Notes: a model not told the origin generated them from the letters alone. Shown: positions 26,620 to 37,131, numbered from the stretch's first letter. The stretch is DNA of 64,000 nucleotides from Halobacteriovoraceae bacterium (GCA_002713145.1 PAVS01000012.1:30473-94472); one strand, 5' to 3'. A program made the numbers and translations.

Positions 26620-28444
26620 GCTCTCCGAGTTTTTCTTCAAAAGATTGCTCACTCTGATCGTGCTTTTCTTGGATCTCGGCCAAAACTTCGAAGTCTCTTT
26701 CTATAGCATTTTCGAGATCAGAAACCTCAATCGAGAGTTGAGAGATTAATTCACCATCTGAATTTTGTGAAGCATTTACTAAGTCGAGATTCTTTTGGTT
26801 CAGTTGCTTTTCATTCTTAGTAATTCTTTTTTCTAAGCTTTCAATTTGTTTTTTGAGAGGGTTGAGTGTTGAGCTTCTTTCTTTAATAATTTCGCTGCGA
26901 AGTTTTTGAAGCTCTTTTTTAGATATTTTAGGTTTTGCTATTTTTTGATTTGAGTTTAGTTCTTCTTCCCAACCCATTTTTGCTAAAAAATCATCATAAT
27001 CTCCTAAGAACAACTCCGCCCCATCATGATGAAAAATAATCAATTTGCTCGCCAATCTTCGTAAGAGCATTTCTGAGTGGGTGACAATAATGGTCGCTCC
27101 GGCAAACTGAGTTATGGCATCGGCCAAAGACTCTATGGATTGCATATCCAAGTGATTGGTTGGCTCATCTAAAAATAATAAATTCGATGGCTTGGCCATA
27201 ATTTTTGCGAGCATGACTCTTGATCTCTCCCCTCCAGAGAGCACTGAGATTTTCTTATCGGCTAAATCTCCTGAGAACATCATGGTTCCACATATTTGGC
27301 GAATCTTTGCATGAGGAAGCTCTGGAGCGACCTCCGTCACTTCTTCTACAATAGAGTTCTGAGGATGCAAACGCTCTATATTAGTCTGTCCAAAATGTGC
27401 ATAAGAGCAGCTCGGATGAAATCGTGTCTCCCCTTTCAAAGGCTTTAACTCTCCAGCAAGACAATTAAGTAGCGTCGATTTTCCTTTTCCATTTTTACCA
27501 ATAATTCCCAGACATTCTCCCTTTTCTAGGTGAAATGAAATATCTGAAAAGAGTTGTAGATTCTCAGTATAACCGAAACTTAGATTCTCTACTTGAAGAA
27601 TATTTTTTGAAGGAATTTCTTTATAATTAAAGTTAAACTCTAGGTCAGCTTCACTCGCAAGCTCATCCATTTCCCCCATTTTCTCTAATTGTTTTAATTT
27701 TGATTGAGCTTGACTCGCCTTGGAGGCTTTTGCTCTAAACCTTTCAACAAAACGCTCCATCTCTTTTCGTTTTTTATCAAAATTTGCTCTTGTTTTTTCA
27801 TAAAGCTCATCTTCTTCTAAAAGTTGAGAATAAAACTTTCTTGTATCCCCTTTCACCATTTTTAATTGTTTGCGACTTAGCCCCATTGTGTGAGTGGTGA
27901 CTTCGTCCATAAACTCTCTATCGTGGGTGATAATGATGACTTCACCCTCAAACTGGATAAGAAAATTTCTAAGCCACCGCATAGAGACAATATCTAAATA
28001 GTTGGTTGGTTCATCTAGAAGTAAAAGATTAGGTTCTGTGGCCAGCACTTTAGCTAAGTTAATCCTAATTTGATAACCACCAGAGAAGCTATGAGGGTCT
28101 TTATTAAGTTCTGCTTGGGTAAAACCTAGTCCTGATAAAATCTTATCAACTTTATAAGTCTCATATTTGGCTTCACCTGTGAGCACCTGATAACACTCTT
28201 CGGCCACTGATGGTTTTGAAAATTCTATATGTTGTTTAAGTGTTCCAATCCTATAGTTTTTAGGAAGTGAAATCTCTCCACTATCGAGAGACTCTTCTCC
28301 AAGAATCAATTTAAAGAGGGTCGATTTCCCTGATCCATTTCTCCCCACCAAGCCTACTCTTGCCCCAGCAGGTAGATTAAAAGACAAATTCTCAAACAAA
28401 ACTTGTCCCGCAAATGATTTTGAAATATTATTGACTTGAATCAT
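26609..28444 (-). CDS. ABC-F family ATPase
   Basis: 611 residues with two ABC ATPase domains and no membrane helices. Walker A GRNGSGKST and GKNGKGKST, signatures FSGGYQ and LSGGERSRV, a central linker rich in Lys/Arg, and a C-terminal coiled coil (about 520-610). ABC-F proteins act on ribosomes, in translation control or antibiotic protection. The length and coiled-coil tail resemble the YheS/Uup group. No clear ribosome site; the start MIQVNNISKSF fits the family. Confidence 0.92.
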   Translation of the reverse strand: MIQVNNISKSFAGQVLFENLSFNLPAGARVGLVGRNGSGKSTLFKLILGEESLDSGEISLPKNYRIGTLKQHIEFSKPSVAEECYQVLTGEAKYETYKVDKILSGLGFTQAELNKDPHSFSGGYQIRINLAKVLATEPNLLLLDEPTNYLDIVSMRWLRNFLIQFEGEVIIITHDREFMDEVTTHTMGLSRKQLKMVKGDTRKFYSQLLEEDELYEKTRANFDKKRKEMERFVERFRAKASKASQAQSKLKQLEKMGEMDELASEADLEFNFNYKEIPSKNILQVENLSFGYTENLQLFSDISFHLEKGECLGIIGKNGKGKSTLLNCLAGELKPLKGETRFHPSCSYAHFGQTNIERLHPQNSIVEEVTEVAPELPHAKIRQICGTMMFSGDLADKKISVLSGGERSRVMLAKIMAKPSNLLFLDEPTNHLDMQSIESLADAITQFAGATIIVTHSEMLLRRLASKLIIFHHDGAELFLGDYDDFLAKMGWEEELNSNQKIAKPKISKKELQKLRSEIIKERSSTLNPLKKQIESLEKRITKNEKQLNQKNLDLVNASQNSDGELISQLSIEVSDLENAIERDFEVLAEIQEKHDQSEQSFEEKLGELNS

Positions 28445-28565
28445 AATGCAAATCTAGCATATTAACTCTAAACTTAAAAAAAATTACACACCTTTTCACA
28501 CACTTAACATGCCAAGTTAACTCAATATGATTACTCTTTCTAAGAGAAAGATAAAGGAGCCCCTC

Positions 28566-29864
28566 GTGTTTAGAGATCTTTTCCTAGCCATGACCTTTTT
28601 ATTTATTGTAATGCTCTCAGGCCCTAGTGTGAGCGCTTCTTCTCCAACAAATCAATGTTATTCCATCCCAGTTGCCACACCTTTTAAAAAGCTGAACCCT
28701 ATTCAGAATGAGACTTGGTGTTATAGAGAACACTCCGAATCCACCACTCATATTTATCGTCATACCAGAAACCAAGAAAGCAGAGCAGCCTTTGTCATTG
28801 AAAAAAATCAAAATAAAATAAGCTTGATCCACCTATATGAGCGAGAGAGTGAAAACAAAATTGCCATGCAAGAAGCAAGTAGCTTTGATGAGCTCGTCCC
28901 CCCCTACCCCGTTCCAGTTGATTTGAAAAATATAAAAACTTCTAAGATCATAAAGTTATCCAAGCATTTTCCCCCCTCAAAAATACAGCAAGATGATTTT
29001 GATACTATTGCTACAAAAAATAGGGACAAAGTGCACGGTTTTGAAGTTGAAATACCTAAAAGTGAAAAAGCCAGTGTGAGTGCAGACAAAATGCCGCAGG
29101 ATGGTTATTGGTGGCCTGAGCGAGGTATGTCTATCTTAGATCCACTGAGAATTTATGACAGATACGTCAAGGGAGTGACTGGGGAAGACCCTAAAAGTAG
29201 AGAATGGGAAAAAGCACATCACTCAGATGGAAGTTTAGGTTGGACGGGACATTGTAATGGCTGGGTCGTGGCCTCTATCCTCTATCGTTTTAATGAAAAG
29301 ACCTACTATGATAAGAAGACGAATACCTATATTAAGCCCCATCATATTGATGGTATGAGAGCGGAAACAAGCTATTGCGCCAATTATGCTTTTTATGGAA
29401 GACGCTATTATGAAGGCGTTGGTGAATTAAAAGATATTAATCCTGTCTTATTTCATAAAACGCTGCAGTATTATATCAAACACTTAAATTCTCCTGTGGC
29501 TTTTGATGAGTTTAATAATGAAATTGTGAATAATCTTATTATCTCAGGTTATGAATTTGAGGTAGAGCAAAAGGATGCTCGTAAATTTCAAGTCACGGCC
29601 AAACTCAGAGCTCATACTTATAGTGAATACTTTGTCCATAAAGCGAGAGTGGCTAAATCATCAATTTACCAATACAAATATAATCTCTTTACCGATGAAG
29701 AGGGCAAAATTATTGATGGTCATTGGAAAATAGGTAAAAATCCAGATTTTTTATGGGTCCCGCTTTCTCAAGAGAAATGCCCCGGCGAGAATCAAAACAT
29801 GCATCATGATTGGGTCGATCATATAATAGAGAATCTAGAACCTGTAAGTCACAAATCACTATAA
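28566..29864 (+). CDS. Secreted transglutaminase-elicitor-like protein
   Basis: 432 residues from a GTG that has AAAGGAG six bases upstream; a longer ATG frame from 28527 has no ribosome site. A signal peptide (FLAMTFLFIVMLSGPSVSA) follows. The motif WTGHCNGWVVASIL, with conserved downstream acidic and aromatic residues, resembles the Cys region of the transglutaminase-elicitor family known from Phytophthora GP42 and some bacteria. If so, it would cross-link or cut proteins outside the cytoplasm. The family call rests on my memory of that motif. Confidence 0.55.
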   Translation: MFRDLFLAMTFLFIVMLSGPSVSASSPTNQCYSIPVATPFKKLNPIQNETWCYREHSESTTHIYRHTRNQESRAAFVIEKNQNKISLIHLYERESENKIAMQEASSFDELVPPYPVPVDLKNIKTSKIIKLSKHFPPSKIQQDDFDTIATKNRDKVHGFEVEIPKSEKASVSADKMPQDGYWWPERGMSILDPLRIYDRYVKGVTGEDPKSREWEKAHHSDGSLGWTGHCNGWVVASILYRFNEKTYYDKKTNTYIKPHHIDGMRAETSYCANYAFYGRRYYEGVGELKDINPVLFHKTLQYYIKHLNSPVAFDEFNNEIVNNLIISGYEFEVEQKDARKFQVTAKLRAHTYSEYFVHKARVAKSSIYQYKYNLFTDEEGKIIDGHWKIGKNPDFLWVPLSQEKCPGENQNMHHDWVDHIIENLEPVSHKSL

Positions 29865-30938
29865 AAAATTATCAGTCAAAATGATGATTTTCTCATTGTC
29901 CGGGACTTGCCGATTATAGAGTTCAAAGAGCATATCTGCTTGACCATTTTTCAAGATTTTTCTAATCAAGAGATTTCCTTCCTTCTGATCAATCACATTA
30001 AATAGATAAGCCCCCGTCATATAATGTTTACCACCATTTTCATCGAAATAAGCTTTAAATTTCTCTTCATTATTTTCTTGTATCAGATCTCGAGAGTCAT
30101 TAATTAAAGTTCTGATGACTTTTTTCATTTTTTGTTTGTCTGAAATTCCATCAAAATCAAACTCTCCCCCTCCTCCTGTGAAATAACTATTCGTTTTGAG
30201 GTTAAGTTCCTGCAAAACTTGGTGGGAAATATATGTAGCAATTCCTTCGAAGAATATTTCTTGTTTGAGAAAATTTAATTTATCAAAAGCTCTACTTTCA
30301 TTTTCAGCTAAAGATGGCCAAGCAACATTTTTTTGAAGCGCGATATGGACAGCGTTATGAACAATCATACCTAAAGCAGACGCTGGGTTATCCTTCCACT
30401 CTAATGAAGAAGGATTTACTATAAAAACCGAGTCTTTTTCATACAGAACTCTCTCTTTAATAAAATTCACATAGAGTACTTTGAATATAAAACTGGTATC
30501 TACTGGAAGATACTTACATATCTGACTGATTATTTTCTTTTCATTTTTTCTATACAATTTTTCTATATGAGTTTTAAACTGAATAGCTTTTTCATTCGCT
30601 TTCAATTCAACTTGATAGTTTCTTAGTCTTTTGAGTGTTACATCTTTAAGATCCACTCCGAAGTATTTAATATAATCTGGATCTGTAAATGGATACAATT
30701 GAAAAGTGTCGGAGATTTCATTGATAGCTCGCACCGGGTCTCCCATCATTTGATCCATGATTCTAGAGTCAAACTCGATTTTTGAATTTAAACAGAAATT
30801 ATCACTTTCTCCATTTATTTTCTCATCTTGATCTAACCAAAGTGTAAGCATCAACGTAGTGAGGAGAATAATAAAGACTATAAAGACATTCTTTTTTTTC
30901 AATTTTCTCTTCATTCCTTTGCCTGATTTTTTATTCAT
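29859..30938 (-). CDS. Membrane-anchored gluzincin-like protein with altered zinc motif
   Basis: 359 residues. An N-terminal anchor helix (NVFIVFIILLTTLMLTLWL) and a long extracytoplasmic part. The line MIVHNAVHIAL followed by EGIATYISHQV looks like HExxH plus the EGxAxY helix of gluzincin peptidases, but Asn replaces the catalytic Glu. It may be an inactive relative or use another base. The ATG overlaps the stop of the upstream gene (ATGAATAA), so translation is coupled; a start six codons later is also possible. The 3' end overlaps the convergent gene at 28566-29864 by six bases. Confidence 0.6.
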   Translation of the reverse strand: MNKKSGKGMKRKLKKKNVFIVFIILLTTLMLTLWLDQDEKINGESDNFCLNSKIEFDSRIMDQMMGDPVRAINEISDTFQLYPFTDPDYIKYFGVDLKDVTLKRLRNYQVELKANEKAIQFKTHIEKLYRKNEKKIISQICKYLPVDTSFIFKVLYVNFIKERVLYEKDSVFIVNPSSLEWKDNPASALGMIVHNAVHIALQKNVAWPSLAENESRAFDKLNFLKQEIFFEGIATYISHQVLQELNLKTNSYFTGGGGEFDFDGISDKQKMKKVIRTLINDSRDLIQENNEEKFKAYFDENGGKHYMTGAYLFNVIDQKEGNLLIRKILKNGQADMLFELYNRQVPDNEKIIILTDNFL

Positions 30939-32400
30939 TCCAAGTGATATCAAGCGAAGGAATGTATTCATGATCAGAGTAGATTAAATCCTCTAATACT
31001 TCATCACAATTATTACGATGGGAATGAGTGCAGTCCTTTACAACTCTTTTATACTTATCATCCACTTTTCTAAACTCCATATCGTGAGCCAAGTCATCTA
31101 GCCCTTTGTATTGAAAGTCTGACTTAGACTTTTGAGCAGCATAATAGACCAGGTCCAGTGGTGAATGATCATAAAGTGCCAATGAAGCCACATTATCAGG
31201 AGAAATAGTCACTCGACCTAAGTAGGGCTCAGTAGGCCAATAAACTTCTTCAAAAGATTGATAAATAAGTTCCGAACAAACTAAGGTATCCGTAGTTTCT
31301 ACATCGAAGTTAAAGTCATATATTTTCCCCATTTGCGCGAGAAGAATGTCATAAATCCGATAGATACTATAGTACTCAAAAGATAATTGATTGATTCTAA
31401 AAATAGCCACTTCATCTACATTCATAAAGTCCTTAAGTGACTTCAAATGGGTACCCGTGCGGTCCACTTCCATGATATTTTTCCCGGCTTCAATTTGATG
31501 TTGATAAGGAATAATAGCTGGGTGGCTCCACATTCCAAGCGCGATTAACTGCTCTTTTGTCCCCACCCAAATGGCATTATGACCGAAATGACCAGGAATA
31601 AATTTATCCGTTAGCGCAAAATATGTTTTCTCTGAGATAATATCTAGAGGTTGAAGTTGATGCTCTAACTCTTGGTAGACTTTATCATTCTGCCACAAAT
31701 AGCCCTTTCTCCACCTTACTCTTCCTACTGTATTTCCAAAGTCTCTGGAAAGGCGATAGGTAAGATCTTGCTGTTGATCAACTCTCTTATCAGCGATATT
31801 TTTTTTCTGATAAATATCTCTTAAATTCATTAGTGACTTTTTATCTCCGAGAAACTCCATGAGAGATTCATATTCATCATCAATTTGTTTAACTTCACTA
31901 AGAAGAATTTGAATTTTATCTATATTCAAAAGACTCATTATTTCATGATGAACCTGAAACCTCGTCAGTCCAAAAGTTAAATCTTCATCATTAACATACC
32001 GTCTGAATTCATCATTTTGATAATAAGGATAATAGATCTTATAAAAAACAAAGAGTTGTTCTAAGAAGACTTTATTTTTTAAATCTTTTAATTTTGAAGC
32101 CGCGGCAATACTTTCCAACCTTCTAGTTATACCAATGAAATGCGAGGCGATTTCGTGAAAGGTCGTGAGTTGTTTTCCATGCAACACAGAGTTGTCGTTC
32201 AAGTTTTGAATAAGGGCTGGATGAAAGTCTGAAACATAATCAATCAACTGCCTCGATATCTTCATAATATCTTCTAGAGAGTAATCATCAAAAAAAGATA
32301 GGCTCTGAGAAATTTTTTGATGTTTGTGAAAGAGTGAGACTTCATTTGAAAAAGAATTAACAGTCATCAAGCATAAGACTGTGACTAAGAATGATTTCAT
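30931..32400 (-). CDS. Secreted permuted papain-fold hydrolase (YiiX/YebB-like, NlpC/P60 superfamily)
   Basis: 489 residues. The start with GAGGAG nine bases upstream gives a signal peptide (KSFLVTVLCLMTVNSFSNE); longer in-frame starts do not. The first half is helical. The second half has FGHNAIWVG (His) before DTLVCSELIYQSF (Cys), the reversed His-Cys order of permuted NlpC/P60 (DUF830) enzymes, which act on peptidoglycan or lipid ester/amide bonds. It overlaps the gluzincin-like gene by eight bases, forming a two-gene operon of exported proteins. Confidence 0.72.
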   Translation of the reverse strand: MKSFLVTVLCLMTVNSFSNEVSLFHKHQKISQSLSFFDDYSLEDIMKISRQLIDYVSDFHPALIQNLNDNSVLHGKQLTTFHEIASHFIGITRRLESIAAASKLKDLKNKVFLEQLFVFYKIYYPYYQNDEFRRYVNDEDLTFGLTRFQVHHEIMSLLNIDKIQILLSEVKQIDDEYESLMEFLGDKKSLMNLRDIYQKKNIADKRVDQQQDLTYRLSRDFGNTVGRVRWRKGYLWQNDKVYQELEHQLQPLDIISEKTYFALTDKFIPGHFGHNAIWVGTKEQLIALGMWSHPAIIPYQHQIEAGKNIMEVDRTGTHLKSLKDFMNVDEVAIFRINQLSFEYYSIYRIYDILLAQMGKIYDFNFDVETTDTLVCSELIYQSFEEVYWPTEPYLGRVTISPDNVASLALYDHSPLDLVYYAAQKSKSDFQYKGLDDLAHDMEFRKVDDKYKRVVKDCTHSHRNNCDEVLEDLIYSDHEYIPSLDITWNE

Positions 32401-32638
32401 AAAACCATACTCCTCGTTTATTAAAAACATCTTGTTTATTAAGTGTTTCATGACCAATTTCATTAGGCCAGTTGGCACAGTTTTAAACGAGGTTATGTTA
32501 GAATTTTTTAGTCTTTATTGGAGCGACGAACTCGGGTTTTACCTGAATCCATCACTCATCTATTTATTTTTGCCTAAAAAGTGATGTATCTGAGCTCTGA
32601 GTGGATCTCAGCAGCCATTTGTGATCTCAATCATATTA

Positions 32639-33856
32639 TTATTGATTGTGAGATAATCTTAGTTCAAACTCAGTACCATTTTGTTCATCACTTTTGACAC
32701 TGATTTTACCATTATGAGCCTTGGCAACGGAATTTACCAGATGCAAACCAATACCCCACCCTTCACTGGATAAACTCGCCAATGAACTTCCTCGACTTGA
32801 AAATTCAAAAATATTAGAAATTTCTTCTTCAGAGATTGGATTACCAAAGTTGTGAACACTCACGTTTAATTGTGAATCATCTTCATGTACTTTTAAAGTT
32901 ATGGGCCTGGAAGTATCGCCGTATTTTATAGCATTTTGAATCAAGTTAGTGATAGCCCGAAAAATAGAATCTTTATGTCCAAAAACGTTAAACTGATTCT
33001 CATTCAAATTATGATTAATCTCTATCTGCTTTAGCTTCACAACTTCTTTTAAATAGTAGCTAAGATAATCGTTAAGAACGAAATTTTCTTTTTTAAGTTT
33101 TTTGTTGTTATTTAAGTTTGAAAGCTTCCAATTCAAAATATTATCAACTATTTTAATTCCATCATCAGAACATTTTGAGATAGAGCGCAAAGCCTCTTCT
33201 TGCAAATTTTTATCATCAACAGATTGAGAGAACTCAGCCCATCCTTTAATCGTCCCTAAAGGTCCTCTAAGATCATGCAGCAACATTGACACTGTTTTTT
33301 CCCAATCGTCTTTTTCTTTTTTCTGCTGCTCAAGGGCAATATTAAGTTCTATCTCACTCATGGCTGATTGAGTGAGAGTTTTTAAGATTTCGATATCATC
33401 AGCTGACCACTCTCTCACTTGATCTGAAACAGCACAAAAAGCACCTAGATTATGTCCTTGCTTCGTTAAAAGTGGAACTCCCAGATAGCCGACTAAGTTC
33501 AGAGCTGGGACAGCGGGGTTATTGGCCAGCAAAGGATGCTCTCTGACATCATTCAAACTTAAGATATCTCCAATCAAAGTATACTGACAAACAGACACAT
33601 CAATTGGGATTTCTCTCTCAGTACACCAAGGCTCTGGCAGGCCATGAAAACTTTTAAAATACTGACTTTTATCACCCACAAACGAGACGATGGTTAAGGG
33701 GACATCTAGTAGTTTCGAAGCAAGAAATGTTAAGCGATCTAGAGCATCTTCGCTTCCAGAACCTATCAATGATGCATTTTCAATGTACTTAACCCTATCC
33801 GCATCATTGAGGATGGTTCCACATTGTATATCATCTATTTCGTTTACGACTTTCAA
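32639..33856 (-). CDS. GAF-domain sensor histidine kinase, probably cytoplasmic
   Basis: 405 residues. A GAF domain (about 25-165, SVCQYTLIGDILSLNDVREH), a short coiled coil, a HisKA segment with the phosphorylated His in SMLLHDLRGPLG, and an HATPase domain (NLIQNAIKYG, GWGIGLHLV). No membrane helices and no response regulator next to it, so its partner is elsewhere. The start is a TTG with AGAGG six bases upstream. Confidence 0.88.
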   Translation of the reverse strand: MKVVNEIDDIQCGTILNDADRVKYIENASLIGSGSEDALDRLTFLASKLLDVPLTIVSFVGDKSQYFKSFHGLPEPWCTEREIPIDVSVCQYTLIGDILSLNDVREHPLLANNPAVPALNLVGYLGVPLLTKQGHNLGAFCAVSDQVREWSADDIEILKTLTQSAMSEIELNIALEQQKKEKDDWEKTVSMLLHDLRGPLGTIKGWAEFSQSVDDKNLQEEALRSISKCSDDGIKIVDNILNWKLSNLNNNKKLKKENFVLNDYLSYYLKEVVKLKQIEINHNLNENQFNVFGHKDSIFRAITNLIQNAIKYGDTSRPITLKVHEDDSQLNVSVHNFGNPISEEEISNIFEFSSRGSSLASLSSEGWGIGLHLVNSVAKAHNGKISVKSDEQNGTEFELRLSHNQ

Positions 33857-34009
33857 GACTTGCCTCTTATTTTTCTTATGTGCGTTACTTTACGTGAATA
33901 GAACTATTTAGAAAAGAAAAAGATCATATATGGCAAAGCTTTAAACAACTGATATTACCGAGAATTTTGAGAAATTTGAGAAATTGAGTCCACACACTTA
34001 ATAAAAGCT

Positions 34010-35770
34010 CTACTCTCTTTGACCCGTTTGCACACTCCAAAGATATTTATAATATCCTGGCTCTTCTAGCAATTTTTGATGTGGCCCGACCTGAACAATT
34101 TTTCCACGATCCAGTACAAAGATTTTATCCGCGTCAACAACAGTTGAGAGTCTATGAGCAATAATAATAGTTGTACGCCCTTTTTTAACAACTTCTAGAG
34201 AGCGCTGAATAGCTGCCTCTGTTTCATTATCCACAGCGCTAGTGGCTTCATCTAAAATCAGCAAACTTGGATTTTTAACTAACGCTCTCGCAATTGAAAT
34301 TCTCTGCCGCTGGCCTCCAGATAATCGATGACCTCGTTCCCCAACCACAGTGTCATAACCTTTTGGAAGTTCAGAGATAAAGTCATGAGCTTCCACTAAT
34401 TTGGATACTCTTATGATCTCTTCTTTACTCAAATCGTTTTGCCCATAAGAGATATTTTCTAAAATCGTTCCATGAAATAAATAAACATCCTGCCCCACAT
34501 ACCCTATATTTTTTCTAAGATCTTGAAGAGCTATATCCTTGATATTAATGCCTCCAATTTTTATAGTTCCAGAGTCTCCCTCGTAAAAGCGAAGAATGTT
34601 TTTTACCAAGGTCGATTTACCGCTTCCGGTTCCTCCTACCAGCCCTATGGTTTCTCCGTCTTTGATATTTAAGCTTAAACCGGTAAAAATGGGCTCTCTT
34701 TCTCGATAGGAGAATTGGAGATCGCTAATTTCTACTGATTGATCCGAGTGAGAAAAAGGAATTTTATTTCGGGACATTTTTGGTTCAATTTTAAGGAGAT
34801 TGAGCACACGTCGATAACTTGCATTGCTTCTTTGATAGAGATCGAGCATTTGCCCTAAGGTTGTCATAGGCCACAAAAGTCTTTGAATCATAAATATTAA
34901 AACAGAATAAGTTCCCACTTCCATCGAACCTTCTAAGGTAAGATACCCCCCATAGAGAAGATTCACTAAGAAACCACAAAGAATAAGCATTCTAATAAGC
35001 GGAGTAAAAAGTGCGCTCATTTTAATGGCAGAGTTATTTGCTGACATATATTTCAATGAGTATTTGAGTATTTTTTTTCGTTCAAAATCTTCATTAGCAA
35101 AAGCTTTCACAGTTTGAATACCTTGAATGGAGTTGGAAAATTCTGCATTCAAGAAACCAACTTGATCTCTTACATTCTTATATTTAGGTTCAAGGAATTT
35201 TTGGAACTTTAAACTTCCGAGAACAATAAAAGGAATCGGCATCATTCCAAAGAAAGCCACACTGGGGGCAAGAATAAAAAATGCTGTACCTATAACGGAA
35301 ATAGTCACACAGAGCTGGATCATTGAATATGCGCCAATGTTTAAAAAACGTTCAAGCTGATTAATATCATCGTTCAAAATGGACATCAGTTCTCCACTCG
35401 ACTTCGATTCAATTTGATCCAAGTCTAAATGAAGAAAATGATTAAACGTTTCATCTCTTAAATCATGCTGAGCAGTCTGTGCTAACTCACGCCAACCGAC
35501 TTCCATCAAATACTCAAATATTGATTCGAATGCCCAGACAATGACTGTCAGGATCGCCACAAAAACTAGCTGACTCCACGTGTCAGTAATTCCTAGGCCA
35601 GCAACTAAACTGTCTTCTTTCTTGACCACAATATCTACGGCGACACCAATAAGAAACGGTGGAGCTAGATCGAAGACCTTGTTAAGCACAGTATAAAAGA
35701 CCGTGATATTAAATTTGCGAGGATATTTGTCTCTCATTTTTGAAAAGATCATGGAAACTATTCTAAGCAA
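34010..35770 (-). CDS. ABC exporter, fused membrane and ATPase domains (MsbA-like)
   Basis: 586 residues: six membrane helices (about 20-310) and one ATPase domain with Walker A GGTGSGKST, signature LSGGQRQRISIARAL, Walker B LLILDEATSAVD and the H-loop IIIAHRLST, all intact. It should work as a homodimer exporting a lipid or drug. The open frame begins at TTG; the ATG at residue 7 is an alternative and neither has a strong ribosome site. It stands alone on this strand. Confidence 0.9.
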   Translation of the reverse strand: MLRIVSMIFSKMRDKYPRKFNITVFYTVLNKVFDLAPPFLIGVAVDIVVKKEDSLVAGLGITDTWSQLVFVAILTVIVWAFESIFEYLMEVGWRELAQTAQHDLRDETFNHFLHLDLDQIESKSSGELMSILNDDINQLERFLNIGAYSMIQLCVTISVIGTAFFILAPSVAFFGMMPIPFIVLGSLKFQKFLEPKYKNVRDQVGFLNAEFSNSIQGIQTVKAFANEDFERKKILKYSLKYMSANNSAIKMSALFTPLIRMLILCGFLVNLLYGGYLTLEGSMEVGTYSVLIFMIQRLLWPMTTLGQMLDLYQRSNASYRRVLNLLKIEPKMSRNKIPFSHSDQSVEISDLQFSYREREPIFTGLSLNIKDGETIGLVGGTGSGKSTLVKNILRFYEGDSGTIKIGGINIKDIALQDLRKNIGYVGQDVYLFHGTILENISYGQNDLSKEEIIRVSKLVEAHDFISELPKGYDTVVGERGHRLSGGQRQRISIARALVKNPSLLILDEATSAVDNETEAAIQRSLEVVKKGRTTIIIAHRLSTVVDADKIFVLDRGKIVQVGPHQKLLEEPGYYKYLWSVQTGQRE

Positions 35771-35963
35771 TTCTTAGCGGAATATCTATGCATTTGATAA
35801 GCAATAAATCGTGCCACTCATCTCAAAGAAGTGGGTGATATATTAGGCTTCTAATGCACTTAAGGTACCGATTTCCCTAAGAATTTTAAGTTTATGATAT
35901 AAACAGAAACCTAGGGTGAACTACAATAGTATTTTGATCACAACATCATAAAAGAGATTAAAA

Positions 35964-36479
35964 ATGAAACTATTGATAAAAGTCATGCTTCTCACACAAT
36001 CGGTGCTATCTTTTGCACAAAATCATTATCCACATGAGTTCCCTCTCAATAAACTTGAAGCGGAATTTCGAGATGGTGTTGTGATATCAGAGTATCGTAG
36101 ATGCAGAGATAAGGTCGCTAAAAATTTTAGGCCAGAGAAGTTGATAAATAATAAATCCATCATGCAGTTTAGAGGTCATATACATGGAACATTTTTTGAG
36201 TGCCTTAAAGACGTCAGAAGAACTCACCCACTCGAGCTCGAAAAAATGGTTTTCATTCAAAAAGAGTACGAGGAAAGTTACTTCAATAGAATGACAAACA
36301 AACTAGACGATTCATTCTACGAGAAAGTCAATTCGGGATTGAGGTTTCAAGATTGCTCAAAAGAAGTGAGAAAAAATTATCCTCAATATTATCTTTATAA
36401 ACCAGAAGCATATTATGACAAATATTGGGGAGGAAGCATTTGTCGAAAATATAAAAATTTTCTTGAATCAATAAAATAA
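35964..36479 (+). CDS. Secreted protein of unknown function
   Basis: 171 residues. A signal peptide (KLLIKVMLLTQSVLSFAQ) and a mature domain with four Cys, each next to basic residues (YRRCRDK, FECLKDV, QDCSKEV, SICRKYK). The spacing suggests two related halves, each with a Cys pair and a P-E/E-K stretch (FRPEKLIN and YKPEAYY). No family recognised. Confidence 0.6.
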   Translation: MKLLIKVMLLTQSVLSFAQNHYPHEFPLNKLEAEFRDGVVISEYRRCRDKVAKNFRPEKLINNKSIMQFRGHIHGTFFECLKDVRRTHPLELEKMVFIQKEYEESYFNRMTNKLDDSFYEKVNSGLRFQDCSKEVRKNYPQYYLYKPEAYYDKYWGGSICRKYKNFLESIK

Positions 36480-36502
36480 ACCTTCGTTCGACCTTACCGA
36501 TA

Positions 36503-37012
36503 TTAACTTTTTATTATTTTAATGATAGCTTTTTCATCAACAGCGAAGTCTTCAAAAATCTCTTCAATATAGTCAAACATCTCTTTTGTCACAATCATAG
36601 AATAGGTTTCCGCTTTTTCTGTATTTCTCTTTTGCACGCGCTCCCACCGGACATCTCGAGGGACATCAATATAATGTATCTCCACCTCACAATCTTCTCT
36701 TTGGGCCAATTCAATATATTTTTTCCTATGCTCCACAGATGTAAACCCAAGGTCGAGTAATATGGTTATCTCACTTTGCATCAGCTCCACGATTTCCTTG
36801 GTGATCAAATCTTCGCATCGCTGAATCCGATCTGTATACCACTTTTGATTTTCAATAAACCAATTCATATCAGGCTCTTTGGGCATATCCTGCCAATACA
36901 GAGCTTTCATCCAATCATCAATGGAGTATCTTTTTGATATTTGCTTCTTTGAAAACTCACGACAGTAGGTTGTTTTTCCAGCTCCCGTTAAGCCAGTCAC
37001 TAAAATAAGCAC
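36503..37012 (-). CDS. P-loop kinase-like ATPase
   Basis: 169 residues. Walker A TGLTGAGKTT at the N-terminus, an acidic pair (YSIDDW), and a lid-like Arg run (DVRWERVQKRN). It resembles small-molecule kinases and zeta-type P-loop proteins; the substrate is unknown. The start is a GTG with AAGGA eight bases upstream. Confidence 0.75.
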   Translation of the reverse strand: MLILVTGLTGAGKTTYCREFSKKQISKRYSIDDWMKALYWQDMPKEPDMNWFIENQKWYTDRIQRCEDLITKEIVELMQSEITILLDLGFTSVEHRKKYIELAQREDCEVEIHYIDVPRDVRWERVQKRNTEKAETYSMIVTKEMFDYIEEIFEDFAVDEKAIIKIIKS

Positions 37013-37131
37013 TTCAACTTCCTTTTTCCCGTGATCTCAATTTGTTCTTTTTCTTATGAAAATTTCCTCCCCTTATTATTACCCCTCGTCTCTCATCCGT
37101 CCATAAATCCTCTGAAATTTGTCACTTCCGT

